This document shows positions 8,238 to 17,172 of a stretch of DNA of 64,000 nt, piece by piece (within the stretch, counting starts at the first letter, position 1; each line of letters begins with the position of its first letter). The position numbers and the translations under genes were made by a program. The DNA comes from ZC4RG29 sp035304385. Its GTDB lineage: Bacteria > Bacteroidota > Bacteroidia > Cytophagales > Cyclobacteriaceae. The stretch is from the NCBI GenBank assembly GCA_035304385.1, contig DATGQD010000041.1:203053-267052 (forward strand). The letters run 5' to 3'. Below the pieces are notes generated by a model, which searched no databases, was not told the DNA's origin, and saw only the letters and a list, made by a program, of their open reading frames with translations.

Positions 8238-9122
8238 TCAGGAAAAGCTGCGCAGAATGCTCCGGACGTCGTGAAGATAGCCGCCACCGAAAAGGTTGAC
8301 GTGTACGAGCAGCGGGTACAGCTTGTAGATATCGAGACGCTCGCTGAGACCCGGCGGGTTCGGGAATGCGGCCTGGTAAGCCTCATAAAATCTCCGGTCA
8401 AATCCCCCGAACAATTCGGTCATAGCCAAATCAATCTCACGGTGACCGAAATATACCGCGGGGTCGATGAGACACGGATTGCCCGCGTCGTCAACGATCA
8501 GATTACCGCTCCATAGATCGCCATGCACCAGCGACGGCGTCTCCGTGCTGAGGATATCCGGCAGCCGCTTGTAAAGTGCGTCGAACTGTGCGACCACGTC
8601 ACGACCTATGCTGCCCGCATCAACGCCACGCTTTAGCTGAGGATCAAGGCGCTGTTCGATGAAGAACGTCACCCACTCCGCACCCGGCGTGTTTTGCTGG
8701 GGAAGCGCGCCGATGTAGTTGTCGTGATCGAGACCGTATTGATGCCAGGACGTCCGGTGCAGTTTCGCTAACTGCCCACCGAGCATCTCCCAGTAGTCGC
8801 CCACCCTCGGTGCAGAGGGGATAAACTCCATAAGAATAAACTGGTAATCATCGGCGATGCCCGTTGTCGAAACACGCGGTATCCTGATGGCCCCCGTGTT
8901 ATGGAGCAGGGCGAGGCCTTTTGCCTCGGCTTCGAACATCCCCGGATAACGTTGCGCGGAGTTCCATTTTAGAAAGAAGTCTCCTTGCGCAGAACGCAGA
9001 CGTCCCCCATTGTTGATGCATCCACCGCCGGTTGGTGTAAAGTGGAAGGGCCCGGAGCCTTTGTCCGTGTTTTGCAACACTTCACCGACGGCACGAAGGA
9101 CGGGATCAGGAACGTGGCTCAC
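8238..9122 (-). CDS. Fructosamine kinase family protein
   Basis: 294 residues, GTG start overlapping the stop of the TonB receptor (GTGA). The protein-kinase-like fold is clear: a nucleotide loop GGGCINNG near residue 33, a Lys in FFLKWN, the catalytic loop LVHGDLWSGNLIVD at about 205-218 and the metal-binding LIDPAVYFGHREIDLAM at about 224-240. Fructosamine-3-kinases phosphorylate glycated lysines and so start deglycation of proteins or free amino acids. Length and motifs fit the bacterial branch. Linkage by overlap to a TonB-dependent receptor is unusual and suggests that the substrate might be imported; this is only inference. Confidence 0.88.
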   Translation of the reverse strand: MSHVPDPVLRAVGEVLQNTDKGSGPFHFTPTGGGCINNGGRLRSAQGDFFLKWNSAQRYPGMFEAEAKGLALLHNTGAIRIPRVSTTGIADDYQFILMEFIPSAPRVGDYWEMLGGQLAKLHRTSWHQYGLDHDNYIGALPQQNTPGAEWVTFFIEQRLDPQLKRGVDAGSIGRDVVAQFDALYKRLPDILSTETPSLVHGDLWSGNLIVDDAGNPCLIDPAVYFGHREIDLAMTELFGGFDRRFYEAYQAAFPNPPGLSERLDIYKLYPLLVHVNLFGGGYLHDVRSILRSFS

Positions 9123-11185
9123 CGCTGTCGTGGGCGAAAATTCAGGCTGCCTTTTACACCGACAAAGATCGTCCGGGGTGGTGCGGGATTGTAGTAACGG
9201 CCGCCGAACGCATTCAGGTCGTGCCCGAGGCTGTACGTCTCGTCCAGAATATTCTCGGCGCCGGCGAATAATTGCAGCGGAAGGCTGCTGCCAGCGCGAA
9301 AGCGGTATTCCACCTTTGCACCCAGTAGTGTGAAGGGATCGGAGAATGCCGAGTTTGCGTCATTCAGCGGTATGCGATCAGTATACGTACAGGTAATGTT
9401 GACATGCCAATCGCGGTGTAAAGAAGCGCTCGCGCCCCCCACTATAATGTTGGGCGCCACGCCCGTAAGCTTGTTACCGCTGTAGTCGTTGACGTCCTGG
9501 ATGTACTCTGAGAAATGATAACGGTTAAGTGTGTAGGATAGCCAGGGCGTAATCAGCACGTCAGGTCCGATCGCGAGTGTTTGCCAGGTGAGCGTGACTT
9601 CCATACCACGCTGCGTAGTCTTGCCGGCATTCACAAAGTAATCGGCGTCGTCGTCGGTACGGCGGACGACTATCGTTTCATCAAGACGGAAGTCGTATCC
9701 GGTAATGTCAAAGAGCAGACTGTTTCGCAACAGACTTCCGCGTATCCCTATCTCGAAGTTGGTACCTTCTTCGGGGTTGATCTGGTCGTTGAAGGTGGAA
9801 GTCGAAGGATATATCTCGGCGACCGTCGGGGGTGAGAAGCCCTTGCTTACACTCGCGTGCGCGGAAATGTTTTCGCTGATCTTCTTTAACAGCGCGATGC
9901 GGGGCGAGAATACCGGGTCGAAGTCCTTGTGTTGTGAGAACGGCGGAACGTCCGACAGCCGCTGGTAGCGCACGTCGACAAAGTTTACACTACCGCCCGC
10001 GGTGAGGAAGAATTCGTGAGGCAGGAAGAATTCTATCTGGGAAAAGACAAATGCCGATGATGAAGAAATTTCGTCGTCATTCTGAATGGCACCCGAGATC
10101 CCCTGGTTGTTATCGTATACGCCAATGGAAGAGAAGCCATGTTGAAACTCCGCACCGAAGTCGAGTTTTCCTCCCTGGAAGGCAAAGCTGGTATTGGTTC
10201 GTCCACCGACACTAAGCTCACGGCGACGCTCGTAATTCCGAATGGCCGAATTGTCAAACTGAGAGTATGATCCGTACACGCCGGTGGTGTTGGACCACCG
10301 CGCGTTCCAGCGATACATATGGGATACGCCGGAGTAGAATGTTTTATTGAACACCGCTGCCTGTTGTTCGACAGCGCCGGGATTAGGCCCTGCGGCAGGC
10401 CGCGCCTGCCTGGGGTTTGCTGCGAACTCATCGGCGGTGAGACCCCCCGGCGTCTGATAGGTTAGGTCGGAGTAGACCACGTTCAGATCTACTGTTCGGG
10501 CCGATGAAGGTTTGAATGTTCCGATGATCTGAACGCCGTCGCGGGCCATCGCCGTTTGGTCACGCCAACCATCTGACCGCTGGTGCGCATAGCGCACGGC
10601 GAGGTCGACACCCTCCTGCCGGGTACGCGCTTCTGCCGTATAGCGTAACGATCCGAAGCTTCCCGCCGTCGCCGAGAAGTCGAGGGCGGCCGGTCCTGGA
10701 TCTACATGGCTTTGCATCAACAGTACGCCACCCGTTCCCGCTCCGTAGAGGCTTCCACCCGGGCCCTTAATGATTTCGGCGCCCTGCATCGAGCCGAAGT
10801 CGAGCAGGTTGATGTACGTATTGCCGCCCGGATCTGTGAACGGAAGACCGTTCCAATACACTTTGACATTTCGAAGTCCAAACGGCGAACGTAGCGTACT
10901 GCCACGTATCGAAAGGCGATAGCTGCCCGGCGACCGTTCCTCCATTCTGACACCGGGTACGGTATTGATTACGGGCAGCAGCGAGCTGTTGTTAAAGCGT
11001 TGAAATTCAGTCCCCGTGAGTACACTTACAGACGCGGGCACTTCCAACAGCGCGCGCTCATGCTGATAGGCCCGAATTACTACCGGGCTGAGCACTAGCG
11101 ACGAGTCGCCCGGAGCCGACTGTCCCCTGGCCGCTAAGCAGGTTAGCAAGGAGACGGACAGCGATAGCAACAATTTCCTGGTCAT
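9119..11185 (-). CDS. TonB-dependent outer membrane receptor
   Basis: 688 residues from the ATG at 11185; an in-frame start 12 codons upstream precedes the signal peptide (MTRKLLLSLSVSLLTCLAARGQ) and is not used. The plug domain spans about 45-150 (VPASVSVLTGTEFQRFNNSS, GVRMEERSPGSYRLSIRGST, EIIKGPGGSLYGAGTGGVLL), followed by a 22-strand barrel with repeated aromatic strands and an end GVKGSLNFRPRQR. There is no CarboxypepD-like N-terminal domain and no SusD gene beside it, so it is not a SusC-type glycan system; it resembles siderophore, vitamin or metal receptors. The downstream fructosamine-kinase-like gene overlaps its stop by four bases. The ligand cannot be read from the sequence. Confidence 0.92.
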   Translation of the reverse strand: MTRKLLLSLSVSLLTCLAARGQSAPGDSSLVLSPVVIRAYQHERALLEVPASVSVLTGTEFQRFNNSSLLPVINTVPGVRMEERSPGSYRLSIRGSTLRSPFGLRNVKVYWNGLPFTDPGGNTYINLLDFGSMQGAEIIKGPGGSLYGAGTGGVLLMQSHVDPGPAALDFSATAGSFGSLRYTAEARTRQEGVDLAVRYAHQRSDGWRDQTAMARDGVQIIGTFKPSSARTVDLNVVYSDLTYQTPGGLTADEFAANPRQARPAAGPNPGAVEQQAAVFNKTFYSGVSHMYRWNARWSNTTGVYGSYSQFDNSAIRNYERRRELSVGGRTNTSFAFQGGKLDFGAEFQHGFSSIGVYDNNQGISGAIQNDDEISSSSAFVFSQIEFFLPHEFFLTAGGSVNFVDVRYQRLSDVPPFSQHKDFDPVFSPRIALLKKISENISAHASVSKGFSPPTVAEIYPSTSTFNDQINPEEGTNFEIGIRGSLLRNSLLFDITGYDFRLDETIVVRRTDDDADYFVNAGKTTQRGMEVTLTWQTLAIGPDVLITPWLSYTLNRYHFSEYIQDVNDYSGNKLTGVAPNIIVGGASASLHRDWHVNITCTYTDRIPLNDANSAFSDPFTLLGAKVEYRFRAGSSLPLQLFAGAENILDETYSLGHDLNAFGGRYYNPAPPRTIFVGVKGSLNFRPRQR

Positions 11186-11357
11186 GGCGGCAATGTATAA
11201 AGGAAAACTGACTTCGATCAACCCGGTTACATGCCGACAGACTTCTTTAACAGGAGTGGATTAGTATTTAAATCAGAGGGAACAGTTCACCCATTGGAAG
11301 ATTCGATTCTCTTCCCTGCATAAGGATCCCGTTTTTGTTCACACGTTATGACGGACG

Positions 11358-11885
11358 CTATCCCTTCACAATAACGCCGCAGCCCTCACGTGCCCCTGCG
11401 TTTCCTGAAGGTTGAGATACGAAGTCGTCAGGATCAGCATGGATAATAACAGCCTTGCCGATGATGTCCGAAGCGGTGCCCGTTCCTATGGTCCAGTCTT
11501 CGGCAACTATTTCAAGCGTGCCGGTGCCGTCTTCACCTACTTCGAGGTTATCAATGTCGCCGGCGTGGAAGGTGCCATCCTCAGCGCGGTTACCGTGATC
11601 GTGGTTCATCGGATTCCAGTGGGGCCCGGCAGAAGTTGCATCAGGCGCGCTGCAATCTCCGTTCTCATGCAGGTGGACGGCGTGTGTTCCGGGTGTAGCG
11701 CCCTGCACCTTCAGGACCATCTTCACGCCATTGCTGGTTTCTTCAAAGGTTGCCTCTCCGGTGAGGGTACTTCCACTCGCGCTCTGGATCTGGGCCGTTG
11801 CCGTGTTCTTTTTCGTCGAGCATGAAATAGTTGCGGCTGCAATAAAGGCCAAAGCGATAAAGTGAATCTTGATGAATGCTTTCAT
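11358..11885 (-). CDS. sodC: Cu/Zn superoxide dismutase family lipoprotein
   Basis: 175 residues. A lipoprotein signal (HFIALAFIAAATISC) gives a Cys at residue 22, so it is likely anchored in the periplasmic face of a membrane. The SOD domain has the copper ligands in HAVHLHENGDC, the bridging and zinc ligand region GPHWNPMNHDHG and HAGDIDN, the copper ligand in AVIIHADPDD, the disulfide Cys pair (ENGDC and REGCG) and the active-site Arg in GNAGAREGCGVI. All catalytic ligands expected of the family are present, so superoxide dismutation in the periplasm is likely. It stands alone, with about 170 bases to the TonB receptor gene. Confidence 0.93.
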   Translation of the reverse strand: MKAFIKIHFIALAFIAAATISCSTKKNTATAQIQSASGSTLTGEATFEETSNGVKMVLKVQGATPGTHAVHLHENGDCSAPDATSAGPHWNPMNHDHGNRAEDGTFHAGDIDNLEVGEDGTGTLEIVAEDWTIGTGTASDIIGKAVIIHADPDDFVSQPSGNAGAREGCGVIVKG

Positions 11886-12071
11886 AATCTTATTTATTTA
11901 ATACCCGCATTTCGCGGCGTGATACAATCAGGATCGAATTTATAACAAAAACACCGGAATATCCGGTTTTAATATCCTCTATAACATGAGCCGTGAGGGC
12001 TTCTTCTCTTGCTTGAGCCTTGTTTTTGTGTACATCATTTTCCACAACGACGATGCGGACCACCCATGCGG

Positions 12072-12674
12072 TTAGTTGCTGCGTGGATTGGGCTGCGAAA
12101 TTGCGGCAGCAAGAGGAAAGTTGCGCAACGCCTGCCAGACCTTTCCGGTATGCTTTAACAGGGTAATGCTGTCGACGGCAAAGTCGGCATAGAATTCCTT
12201 GTCGCGAAACTCAAGCCAGGCCTTCTCGAAGTTGGGTTTCTTCAGATCGCGGAAGGCCAGGGTAAGGTGCGGGTAGAAGGGCTGTTCGGGTTGCTCCTTG
12301 TTCGTGGCATCGTACAGGTTCAGTTCGATGCAGTACCGGTGAAGCGCCTGATGAAGCGCGTGTAGCTCCGGATTGGTCTCCACATCGATAAAGATCACTT
12401 TGGGAGAGAAGCATGAAAAGTTGCGCAACGTCATGCGGAAGCTCTCCTGATCTCCTGCAAAGCGGGCCAGCTTGTCGCTGAGTTCTCCTTCCTTTTTCTC
12501 CTTCATCCTGAAGGGCGTGTGGAGCGTAATGTGCGGTGGGGAGTTGAGGGAAGCCTTGCTGTTGTAGGTATCACGGAAGTATTCCTTCAGCCGCAATGCC
12601 TCTTCATAAACCGGTGAAGGAGGAATTATAGCGATAAAATACTGTCGTGATTTGTCAGGTACCTTCCCTGCCAT
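12072..12674 (-). CDS. 2H phosphoesterase / 2'-5' RNA ligase-like protein
   Basis: 200 residues from the ATG at 12674; an in-frame TTG 13 codons upstream is less likely. Two His-x-Thr motifs mark the 2H superfamily: PPHITLHTPF at about residue 46 and YPHLTLAFRD at about 135, each His-Thr pair forming half of the active site. Family members cut or form 2'-5' or cyclic phosphodiester bonds in RNA or nucleotides. Start sequence RQYFIAIIPP is typical. The true substrate cannot be told. It is divergent from the RDD gene and has no obvious partner. Confidence 0.87.
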   Translation of the reverse strand: MAGKVPDKSRQYFIAIIPPSPVYEEALRLKEYFRDTYNSKASLNSPPHITLHTPFRMKEKKEGELSDKLARFAGDQESFRMTLRNFSCFSPKVIFIDVETNPELHALHQALHRYCIELNLYDATNKEQPEQPFYPHLTLAFRDLKKPNFEKAWLEFRDKEFYADFAVDSITLLKHTGKVWQALRNFPLAAAISQPNPRSN

Positions 12675-12842
12675 GGTCTTATCCAATGAATAAAACGGGA
12701 AATTCGCCAACAAAATGTTTATCTAATAGCGTTTCTGCCAAAAACTTCCACTGTTCTCCGCGGCTTCCGGAAATATTAGACATGCCGACCGCGTTTCGCG
12801 CATGCCGATTTATTACCTTTAAATACCATTTAACCTAAACTT

Positions 12843-13295
12843 ATGAGCGACGACTATGCAGGCTTCTGGCTGCGTGTGGTGGCCTTCATTATCGATTCCA
12901 TCGTCCTGTCGGTGTTGCATCTCCTTGTCATTATTCCGCTGTACGATTCTTTGCTTCCCTCTGCTGCTTTCGATCCCGATTCGACACCACCGACGGTTAT
13001 TCAGCAGTTGGTGGCCCCAGATGTGTCAGTATTGGTATTGCTCGTTGTTGGCATACTGTACTATGCACTCATGGAGGCGTCGCGGCATCAGGCATCGATC
13101 GGCAAACTGGCGCTTGAACTGAAGGTGACAGACGCCGAAGGTGGACGTTTGAGTTTTTCGAAGTCGGTCCTTCGCAATGCGTCGAAGTTGCTGTCGGCGG
13201 CGTTGTTGCTGGTGGGATACCTGGTGGCAGCGTTCACGCGACGCAAGCAAGCCCTTCACGACCTGATCGCCGGGGCCTTCGTACTGAAGCGATAG
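12843..13295 (+). CDS. RDD family membrane protein
   Basis: 150 residues. The RDD signature is seen in order: Y-A-G-F-W-L-R-V-V-A-F-I-I-D near the start (R and D at residues 11 and 18), a second membrane segment near 60-75 (VSVLVLLVVGILYYAL), the motif A-S-I-G-K-L-A-L-E-L-K-V-T-D at 88-101, and a last membrane segment with RRKQALHDLIAGAFVL. About three membrane helices. RDD proteins are small inner-membrane proteins, some of them sodium/proton transporters, but most have no known role. The stop is 12 bases from the end of the convergent TPR gene. Confidence 0.85.
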   Translation: MSDDYAGFWLRVVAFIIDSIVLSVLHLLVIIPLYDSLLPSAAFDPDSTPPTVIQQLVAPDVSVLVLLVVGILYYALMEASRHQASIGKLALELKVTDAEGGRLSFSKSVLRNASKLLSAALLLVGYLVAAFTRRKQALHDLIAGAFVLKR

Positions 13296-13307
13296 GGAAC
13301 GAGCGGG

Positions 13308-14420
13308 CTATTTGCAGTGCTTCTTGAGCAGCGGTTTGGCGTCGACCGATCCGCGGCTGTCGGCTTGCTTCAGATCCAGGCATGCATCGTACTGGTTGTT
13401 CATTGCGAGCTTGACCAGCGCGCGTTGGTAGTACGTTTCCGGATCCTGTGGATAGAGCTCGATTGACGTGGTGTAGTCTTCCAGCGCGCCCTGGTAGTCT
13501 TCTTTCTCCATCCGGCTCAGGGCCCTGTTGTCGTAGTAGATAGGATTGGTATTATCGATCTCTATTGCGCTGGTATAATCTGCGATGGCCCCATCCTGAT
13601 CATCCAGGTTGTACTTCACCACACCCCGAAGGTTGTATGTGTCGGGCTCTTCCGGATCCAACTCGATGGCTTTGGTGTAGTCGGCAAGTGCGCCTTCGTA
13701 ATCCTCCATGGCGCTGCGCGCCAGCCCGCGGTTCTCATACTTGAGCGGGTCCTCCGGGTCAAGTTTTATGGAGATATCGTAGTCGGCTATCGCCTCCTTG
13801 AAATTTCCAGCGCCATAATGCGCTACGCCGCGAAAGTTATAGAGGGACGCGTCCTCTTTGTCCAGTTCAATGGCCTTGGTGTAGTCGTCGATCGCGCTCA
13901 CAAACTCGCCGAGCTCGGCTTTAAGAAGTCCGCGATTAAAATACTTGTCTGCGTCGGGCGGGCCGATGTCCAACGCTTTCGAGAAGTCGAAGTAAGCCCC
14001 CTGGAGGTCTTCGATATTGTATCGGGCCAGACCGCGGTTCGTATAGGCGTCGGCGTATCCCGTGTTTAGGCGAATGGCATTTTCAAAATCCTCTATGGCG
14101 CCTTCGTCGTCACCCAGCAGCATCTTGGCTTCCCCGCGCAGGTTAAAGGCCCGGTGGTCGGAGGAGTCAATGTCCAGTGCGTATGTCAGATCACTGATGG
14201 CGCCATAGTAGTCGTCCTGACCCATACGCGCTTCGGCGCGCAGCATGAGTGCGGACTTGTTTTTTGGGTCGGATTCGAGAACGGTGTTCAGAGCCGCACG
14301 TGCGCCGGCGAAGTCGCCGGCCTCAACCTTCTGCTTCGCGTCCGCCAGGGGGTCAGGCTGAGCCATCAGGAGAACCGGAAGCCAAAGTATGAGGAAGAGC
14401 GGTAGTGAGGACTTATACAT
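13308..14420 (-). CDS. Exported TPR-repeat protein
   Basis: 370 residues. A signal peptide (SLPLFLILWLPVLLMAQ) is followed by about nine regular 34-residue TPRs almost to the end, with a highly repeated core of the type Y-x-x-A-I-x-D-Y-T-x-A-I-E-L-D-P-x-x-P-x-x-Y-x-N-R-G-x-A. The regularity is also visible in the DNA, so slippage or recombination between units is possible. TPR superhelices bind other proteins; export suggests a periplasmic scaffold. It is flanked by the RDD gene (convergent) and a secreted amidohydrolase (divergent), neither of which points to a partner. Confidence 0.83.
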   Translation of the reverse strand: MYKSSLPLFLILWLPVLLMAQPDPLADAKQKVEAGDFAGARAALNTVLESDPKNKSALMLRAEARMGQDDYYGAISDLTYALDIDSSDHRAFNLRGEAKMLLGDDEGAIEDFENAIRLNTGYADAYTNRGLARYNIEDLQGAYFDFSKALDIGPPDADKYFNRGLLKAELGEFVSAIDDYTKAIELDKEDASLYNFRGVAHYGAGNFKEAIADYDISIKLDPEDPLKYENRGLARSAMEDYEGALADYTKAIELDPEEPDTYNLRGVVKYNLDDQDGAIADYTSAIEIDNTNPIYYDNRALSRMEKEDYQGALEDYTTSIELYPQDPETYYQRALVKLAMNNQYDACLDLKQADSRGSVDAKPLLKKHCK

Positions 14421-14591
14421 TGTGTTTGGAGGTTATGCTACAAGTTAATGGATTTAATCAGCAGGGTAAAACGACATCGCGTTGCCACGGCATTCGTGAA
14501 GATAACGACCAGTTAAATACCCTATTTCCCGTACACCTTTTTTCAATGAGGGGCCGGGAGATAATTTCTATTTTTCAGAAAAATTAACCCC

Positions 14592-15680
14592 ATGCACATC
14601 CGTTTCTCCGCCCTGGTACTCGCTGTATGGCTTGTTCAGCCCGTTGTTGCCCAGCAAATGGACTTCGAAGCGTACGATCCGCCCTCCACCCTGGTGGTGC
14701 CCGAACATGTAGTGACCCGGGCCAGGTTTCCCTTTATCGACGTTCATAATCATCAGTTCGGAATGGCCAGTCAGGATCTGTCCGGTCTGGTGGCTACGAT
14801 GGACAAGCTTAATATGAAGGTGATGGTCAACCTGAGTGGACGGGGGCGCGGAGACGCTGAACACCTCGTCCGGTCTTTGGAGAATGCCCGCAAACACCCG
14901 GGCAGGTTTATCGTGTTTACGAACGTGAGCTTTAGCGGTATTGACGACCCGCAATGGGCAGCCCGTACGGTAAAGCAACTCGAGGACGATGTAAAGAACG
15001 GTGCATCGGGTTTGAAGATTTACAAGAGTCTGGGGATGAACGATCGCGACAGCCAGGGCAATCGCATTCGTATCGATGATCCACGCATAGCCCCGGTGTG
15101 GGATAAATGCGGTGAGCTGGGTATACCTGTGCTGATCCACTCGGCGGATCCGAAATCTTTCTGGGATCCCATGGACGCTAACAACGAACGATGGTTGGAA
15201 CTGAAGACCCGCCCGGGACGGAAACGCGGCGACGACAATCCGGCGCCCTGGCAGACCATCATCGACGAACAGCATAACGTGTTCCGCCGGCATCCACGCA
15301 CAAAATTCATCAACGCGCACCTGGGATGGTATGGCAACAACCTTCAAAAGCTGGGTGAACTCATGGAGGCCTTTCCGAATATGTACACCGAAATTGGCGC
15401 TGTCATCGCCGAGCTTGGTCGTCAACCCCGGTTTGCGCGCGAGTTCCTAATCAAGTATCAGGACCGCGTTATGTTTGGCAAAGACTCCTGGGTTCCGGAT
15501 GAATACACCACCTATTTCAGAGTGCTCGAAACGGCAGACGACTACTTTCCATATCATAAACGCTACCACGCGTTCTGGAGGATGTATGGTCTTGACCTGC
15601 CCGATGAGGTGCTGAAAAAGATATACTATAAGAATGCACTGAAGGTCATTCCGAATATCGACGCAAGCCTTTTTGAATAG
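14592..15680 (+). CDS. Secreted amidohydrolase family protein
   Basis: 362 residues with a signal peptide (FSALVLAVWLVQPVVAQQ). The TIM-barrel metal hydrolase pattern is seen: FIDVHNHQFG near residue 48 (H-x-H metal ligands, here HNH), a Lys in GLKIYKSLG near 140, HSADP near 183, FINAHLGWYGNN near 238 (metal His) and FGKDSW near 296 (metal Asp). This is closest to the amidohydrolase_2/ACMSD branch. The substrate is unknown. Export and the arrangement of ligands support a periplasmic hydrolase or decarboxylase. It stands alone, convergent with hpf. Confidence 0.83.
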   Translation: MHIRFSALVLAVWLVQPVVAQQMDFEAYDPPSTLVVPEHVVTRARFPFIDVHNHQFGMASQDLSGLVATMDKLNMKVMVNLSGRGRGDAEHLVRSLENARKHPGRFIVFTNVSFSGIDDPQWAARTVKQLEDDVKNGASGLKIYKSLGMNDRDSQGNRIRIDDPRIAPVWDKCGELGIPVLIHSADPKSFWDPMDANNERWLELKTRPGRKRGDDNPAPWQTIIDEQHNVFRRHPRTKFINAHLGWYGNNLQKLGELMEAFPNMYTEIGAVIAELGRQPRFAREFLIKYQDRVMFGKDSWVPDEYTTYFRVLETADDYFPYHKRYHAFWRMYGLDLPDEVLKKIYYKNALKVIPNIDASLFE

Positions 15681-15752
15681 GTGCAGATGCAGGTGCAGAT
15701 GCAGGGGTCCTATCCGCCGAATCGTTGGGTTACCCACTGCCTCTGCCTCTGC
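15681..15752. repeat. Two tandem 12-mers and complementary CTGCCT repeats
   Basis: Directly after the amidohydrolase stop are two exact copies of GTGCAGATGCAG (15681-15704). About 30 bases on, CTGCCTCTGCCTCTGCA can pair imperfectly with them. The structure lies between convergent genes and could act as a weak two-way terminator. Confidence 0.5.
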
Positions 15753-15760
15753 AACTAACG

Positions 15761-16057
15761 TCACACTCTTTGCAATTTTGCCTTGAAACGTTTCAATTTA
15801 GTGCTTAGTGTGTCTACCGCGAGGTCGGTCGCCGCCTCGAACGTCCGGGCTTTCTCAGTTACCATTATCTGATCGCCCGGCACATTGAGTTTGACTACCA
15901 CGGTCTTGTTGTCAGTACCTTCATTGTTAAGACGCAGAAAAACCTCTCCGTCAATCACACGGTCATAGAACCGGTCCAGTTTATCCAGCTTTTTCTGGAT
16001 GAAATCAATCAGCTTACGATCTGCATCGAAGTGAATGGAATGAACCTGCAACTTCAT
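15761..16057 (-). CDS. hpf: Ribosome hibernation factor, short HPF type
   Basis: 98 residues from the ATG at 16057; the in-frame extension to 16138 is not family-like. HPF/RaiA proteins bind the ribosome at the mRNA/tRNA channel in slow growth and promote inactive ribosome forms. Visible: KLQVHSIHFDADRKLIDFIQKKLDKLDRFYDRV, the core beta-alpha start, then KTVVVKLNVPGDQIMVTEKARTFEAATDLAVDTLSTKLKR, read in pieces at residues 50-92. It lacks the long C-terminal dimer domain, so it is the short form. It lies 98 bases after xerC on the same strand, as in many Bacteroidota. Confidence 0.92.
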   Translation of the reverse strand: MKLQVHSIHFDADRKLIDFIQKKLDKLDRFYDRVIDGEVFLRLNNEGTDNKTVVVKLNVPGDQIMVTEKARTFEAATDLAVDTLSTKLKRFKAKLQRV

Positions 16058-16155
16058 AGTTAAAAATTTAGTGAAGGATAAAACAACTTGTCCGGCCTGG
16101 GGCCGGCTTCGGTAGACGATGTTACATAGGCTTATCATTAATATTCTATCGGTAT

Positions 16156-17076
16156 TCAGGCCTTCGGGTGTGCCTGTTCGTAAATCTTCCTGAGTTTTTC
16201 CATTGAATTGTGCGTATACACCTGGGTGGCGGCGAGACTGCTGTGGCCGAGAAGGTCCTTGACGGCGTTGATCTCAGCGCCGCCGTCGAGAAGATGCGTA
16301 GCATACGTATGACGCAGGATGTGCGGGCTTTTTCGTTTCGAACCCGACTCCTGTAAACATTGTCTTACAACCCGGTAAATCATCATGGGATATGCCGCAC
16401 TTCCGTTATCCGTTACAATCAGGCGGTCACTTGCAGACCCGGGCACAGCTTCTTCTTTTAGTTTACGATATTCTCTTATAAGAGATACGAGACTTTCAGG
16501 AAAAGGGATTATCCTTTCCTTGTTTCTTTTCCCTAATACTTTTATCACACAATTTTTCAGGTCGACATCCGTTTCTTTCAGGCCGATTAATTCGGAAAGA
16601 CGCATACCCGTACCGTATAACAGCTCAACGATCAGCTGCTTTCTTTTCAAAGCGAAGGGACTTTCGGGCTTCTTTTGAGTCTTTTGTGTGGCTGTCTCTT
16701 CAGATGGGGTGACGACGTTTTCCAATACCGTCTTCATGTTTTCCTCGCGTACAAAGTCGGGCAGGCGCTTCCTGGTTTTTAATACCCTTATCTTCGACAT
16801 GGGATCCTTGTTCAATGATCCCTGAATACGCAGAAATTTATAGAAGGTACGGAGGCATGCGATCTTCCGGTTGACGGAGGCGGCATCCAGTCCGACGTCT
16901 ACCAGGCTGATAATCCAGGACCTGATAATATTGTGTCCCGCACATTCAGCGGTTTCTTGTGGAAAGGTATTGGAGATGAATGTCTGGAATTGCCGGAGGT
17001 CACTCTCGTATGCCGCAAGCGTGTGGGGACTCACCCGCTTTTCATACCTCAGGTATTTAAGGAAGGATTCTGTCAT
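16156..17076 (-). CDS. xerC: Tyrosine recombinase XerC/XerD-like
   Basis: 306 residues from the ATG at 17076. An N-terminal SAM-like DNA-binding domain (FLKYLRYEKRVSPHTLAAYE) is followed by a catalytic domain from about 140 with Arg in GTGMRLSELIGL, H-x-x-R in SPHILRHTYATHLL, a late His in LLGHSSLAATQVYTH and the nucleophile Tyr in VYTH. Length and position (between rpsU and hpf) fit the chromosomal dimer resolution recombinase of Bacteroidota rather than a mobile-element integrase; no element boundaries are near. Whether it is the XerC or the XerD partner cannot be settled from one gene. Confidence 0.9.
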   Translation of the reverse strand: MTESFLKYLRYEKRVSPHTLAAYESDLRQFQTFISNTFPQETAECAGHNIIRSWIISLVDVGLDAASVNRKIACLRTFYKFLRIQGSLNKDPMSKIRVLKTRKRLPDFVREENMKTVLENVVTPSEETATQKTQKKPESPFALKRKQLIVELLYGTGMRLSELIGLKETDVDLKNCVIKVLGKRNKERIIPFPESLVSLIREYRKLKEEAVPGSASDRLIVTDNGSAAYPMMIYRVVRQCLQESGSKRKSPHILRHTYATHLLDGGAEINAVKDLLGHSSLAATQVYTHNSMEKLRKIYEQAHPKA

Positions 17077-17109
17077 ACTGCGCACACGCCCCCCGGTGGT
17101 AGCTAATGT

Positions 17110-17144
17110 AAAAAAATAATCCCCTTCGGGAAAGCGGAAGGGGA
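17110..17144 (-). terminator. Rho-independent terminator after rpsU
   Basis: On the minus strand: CCCCTTC, nine-base loop, GAAGGGG, then ATTATTTTTTT. It lies 29 bases after the rpsU stop and 34 bases before xerC, so it separates the two genes and may act as an attenuator. Confidence 0.8.
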
Positions 17145-17172
17145 CTAATATGCCTTAGGGGCGCTGGCGCGA

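Noticed and set aside
9119..11185. SusC-type glycan importer
   Set aside because: No CarboxypepD-like N-terminal domain and no SusD neighbour.
14568..15425. 285-codon minus-strand frame over the amidohydrolase gene
   Set aside because: Antisense to a gene with clear metal-site motifs; the product shows no family pattern.
16156..17076. Integrase of a mobile element
   Set aside because: Position between rpsU and hpf, family length and the lack of att-like repeats or cargo fit the chromosomal Xer recombinase.
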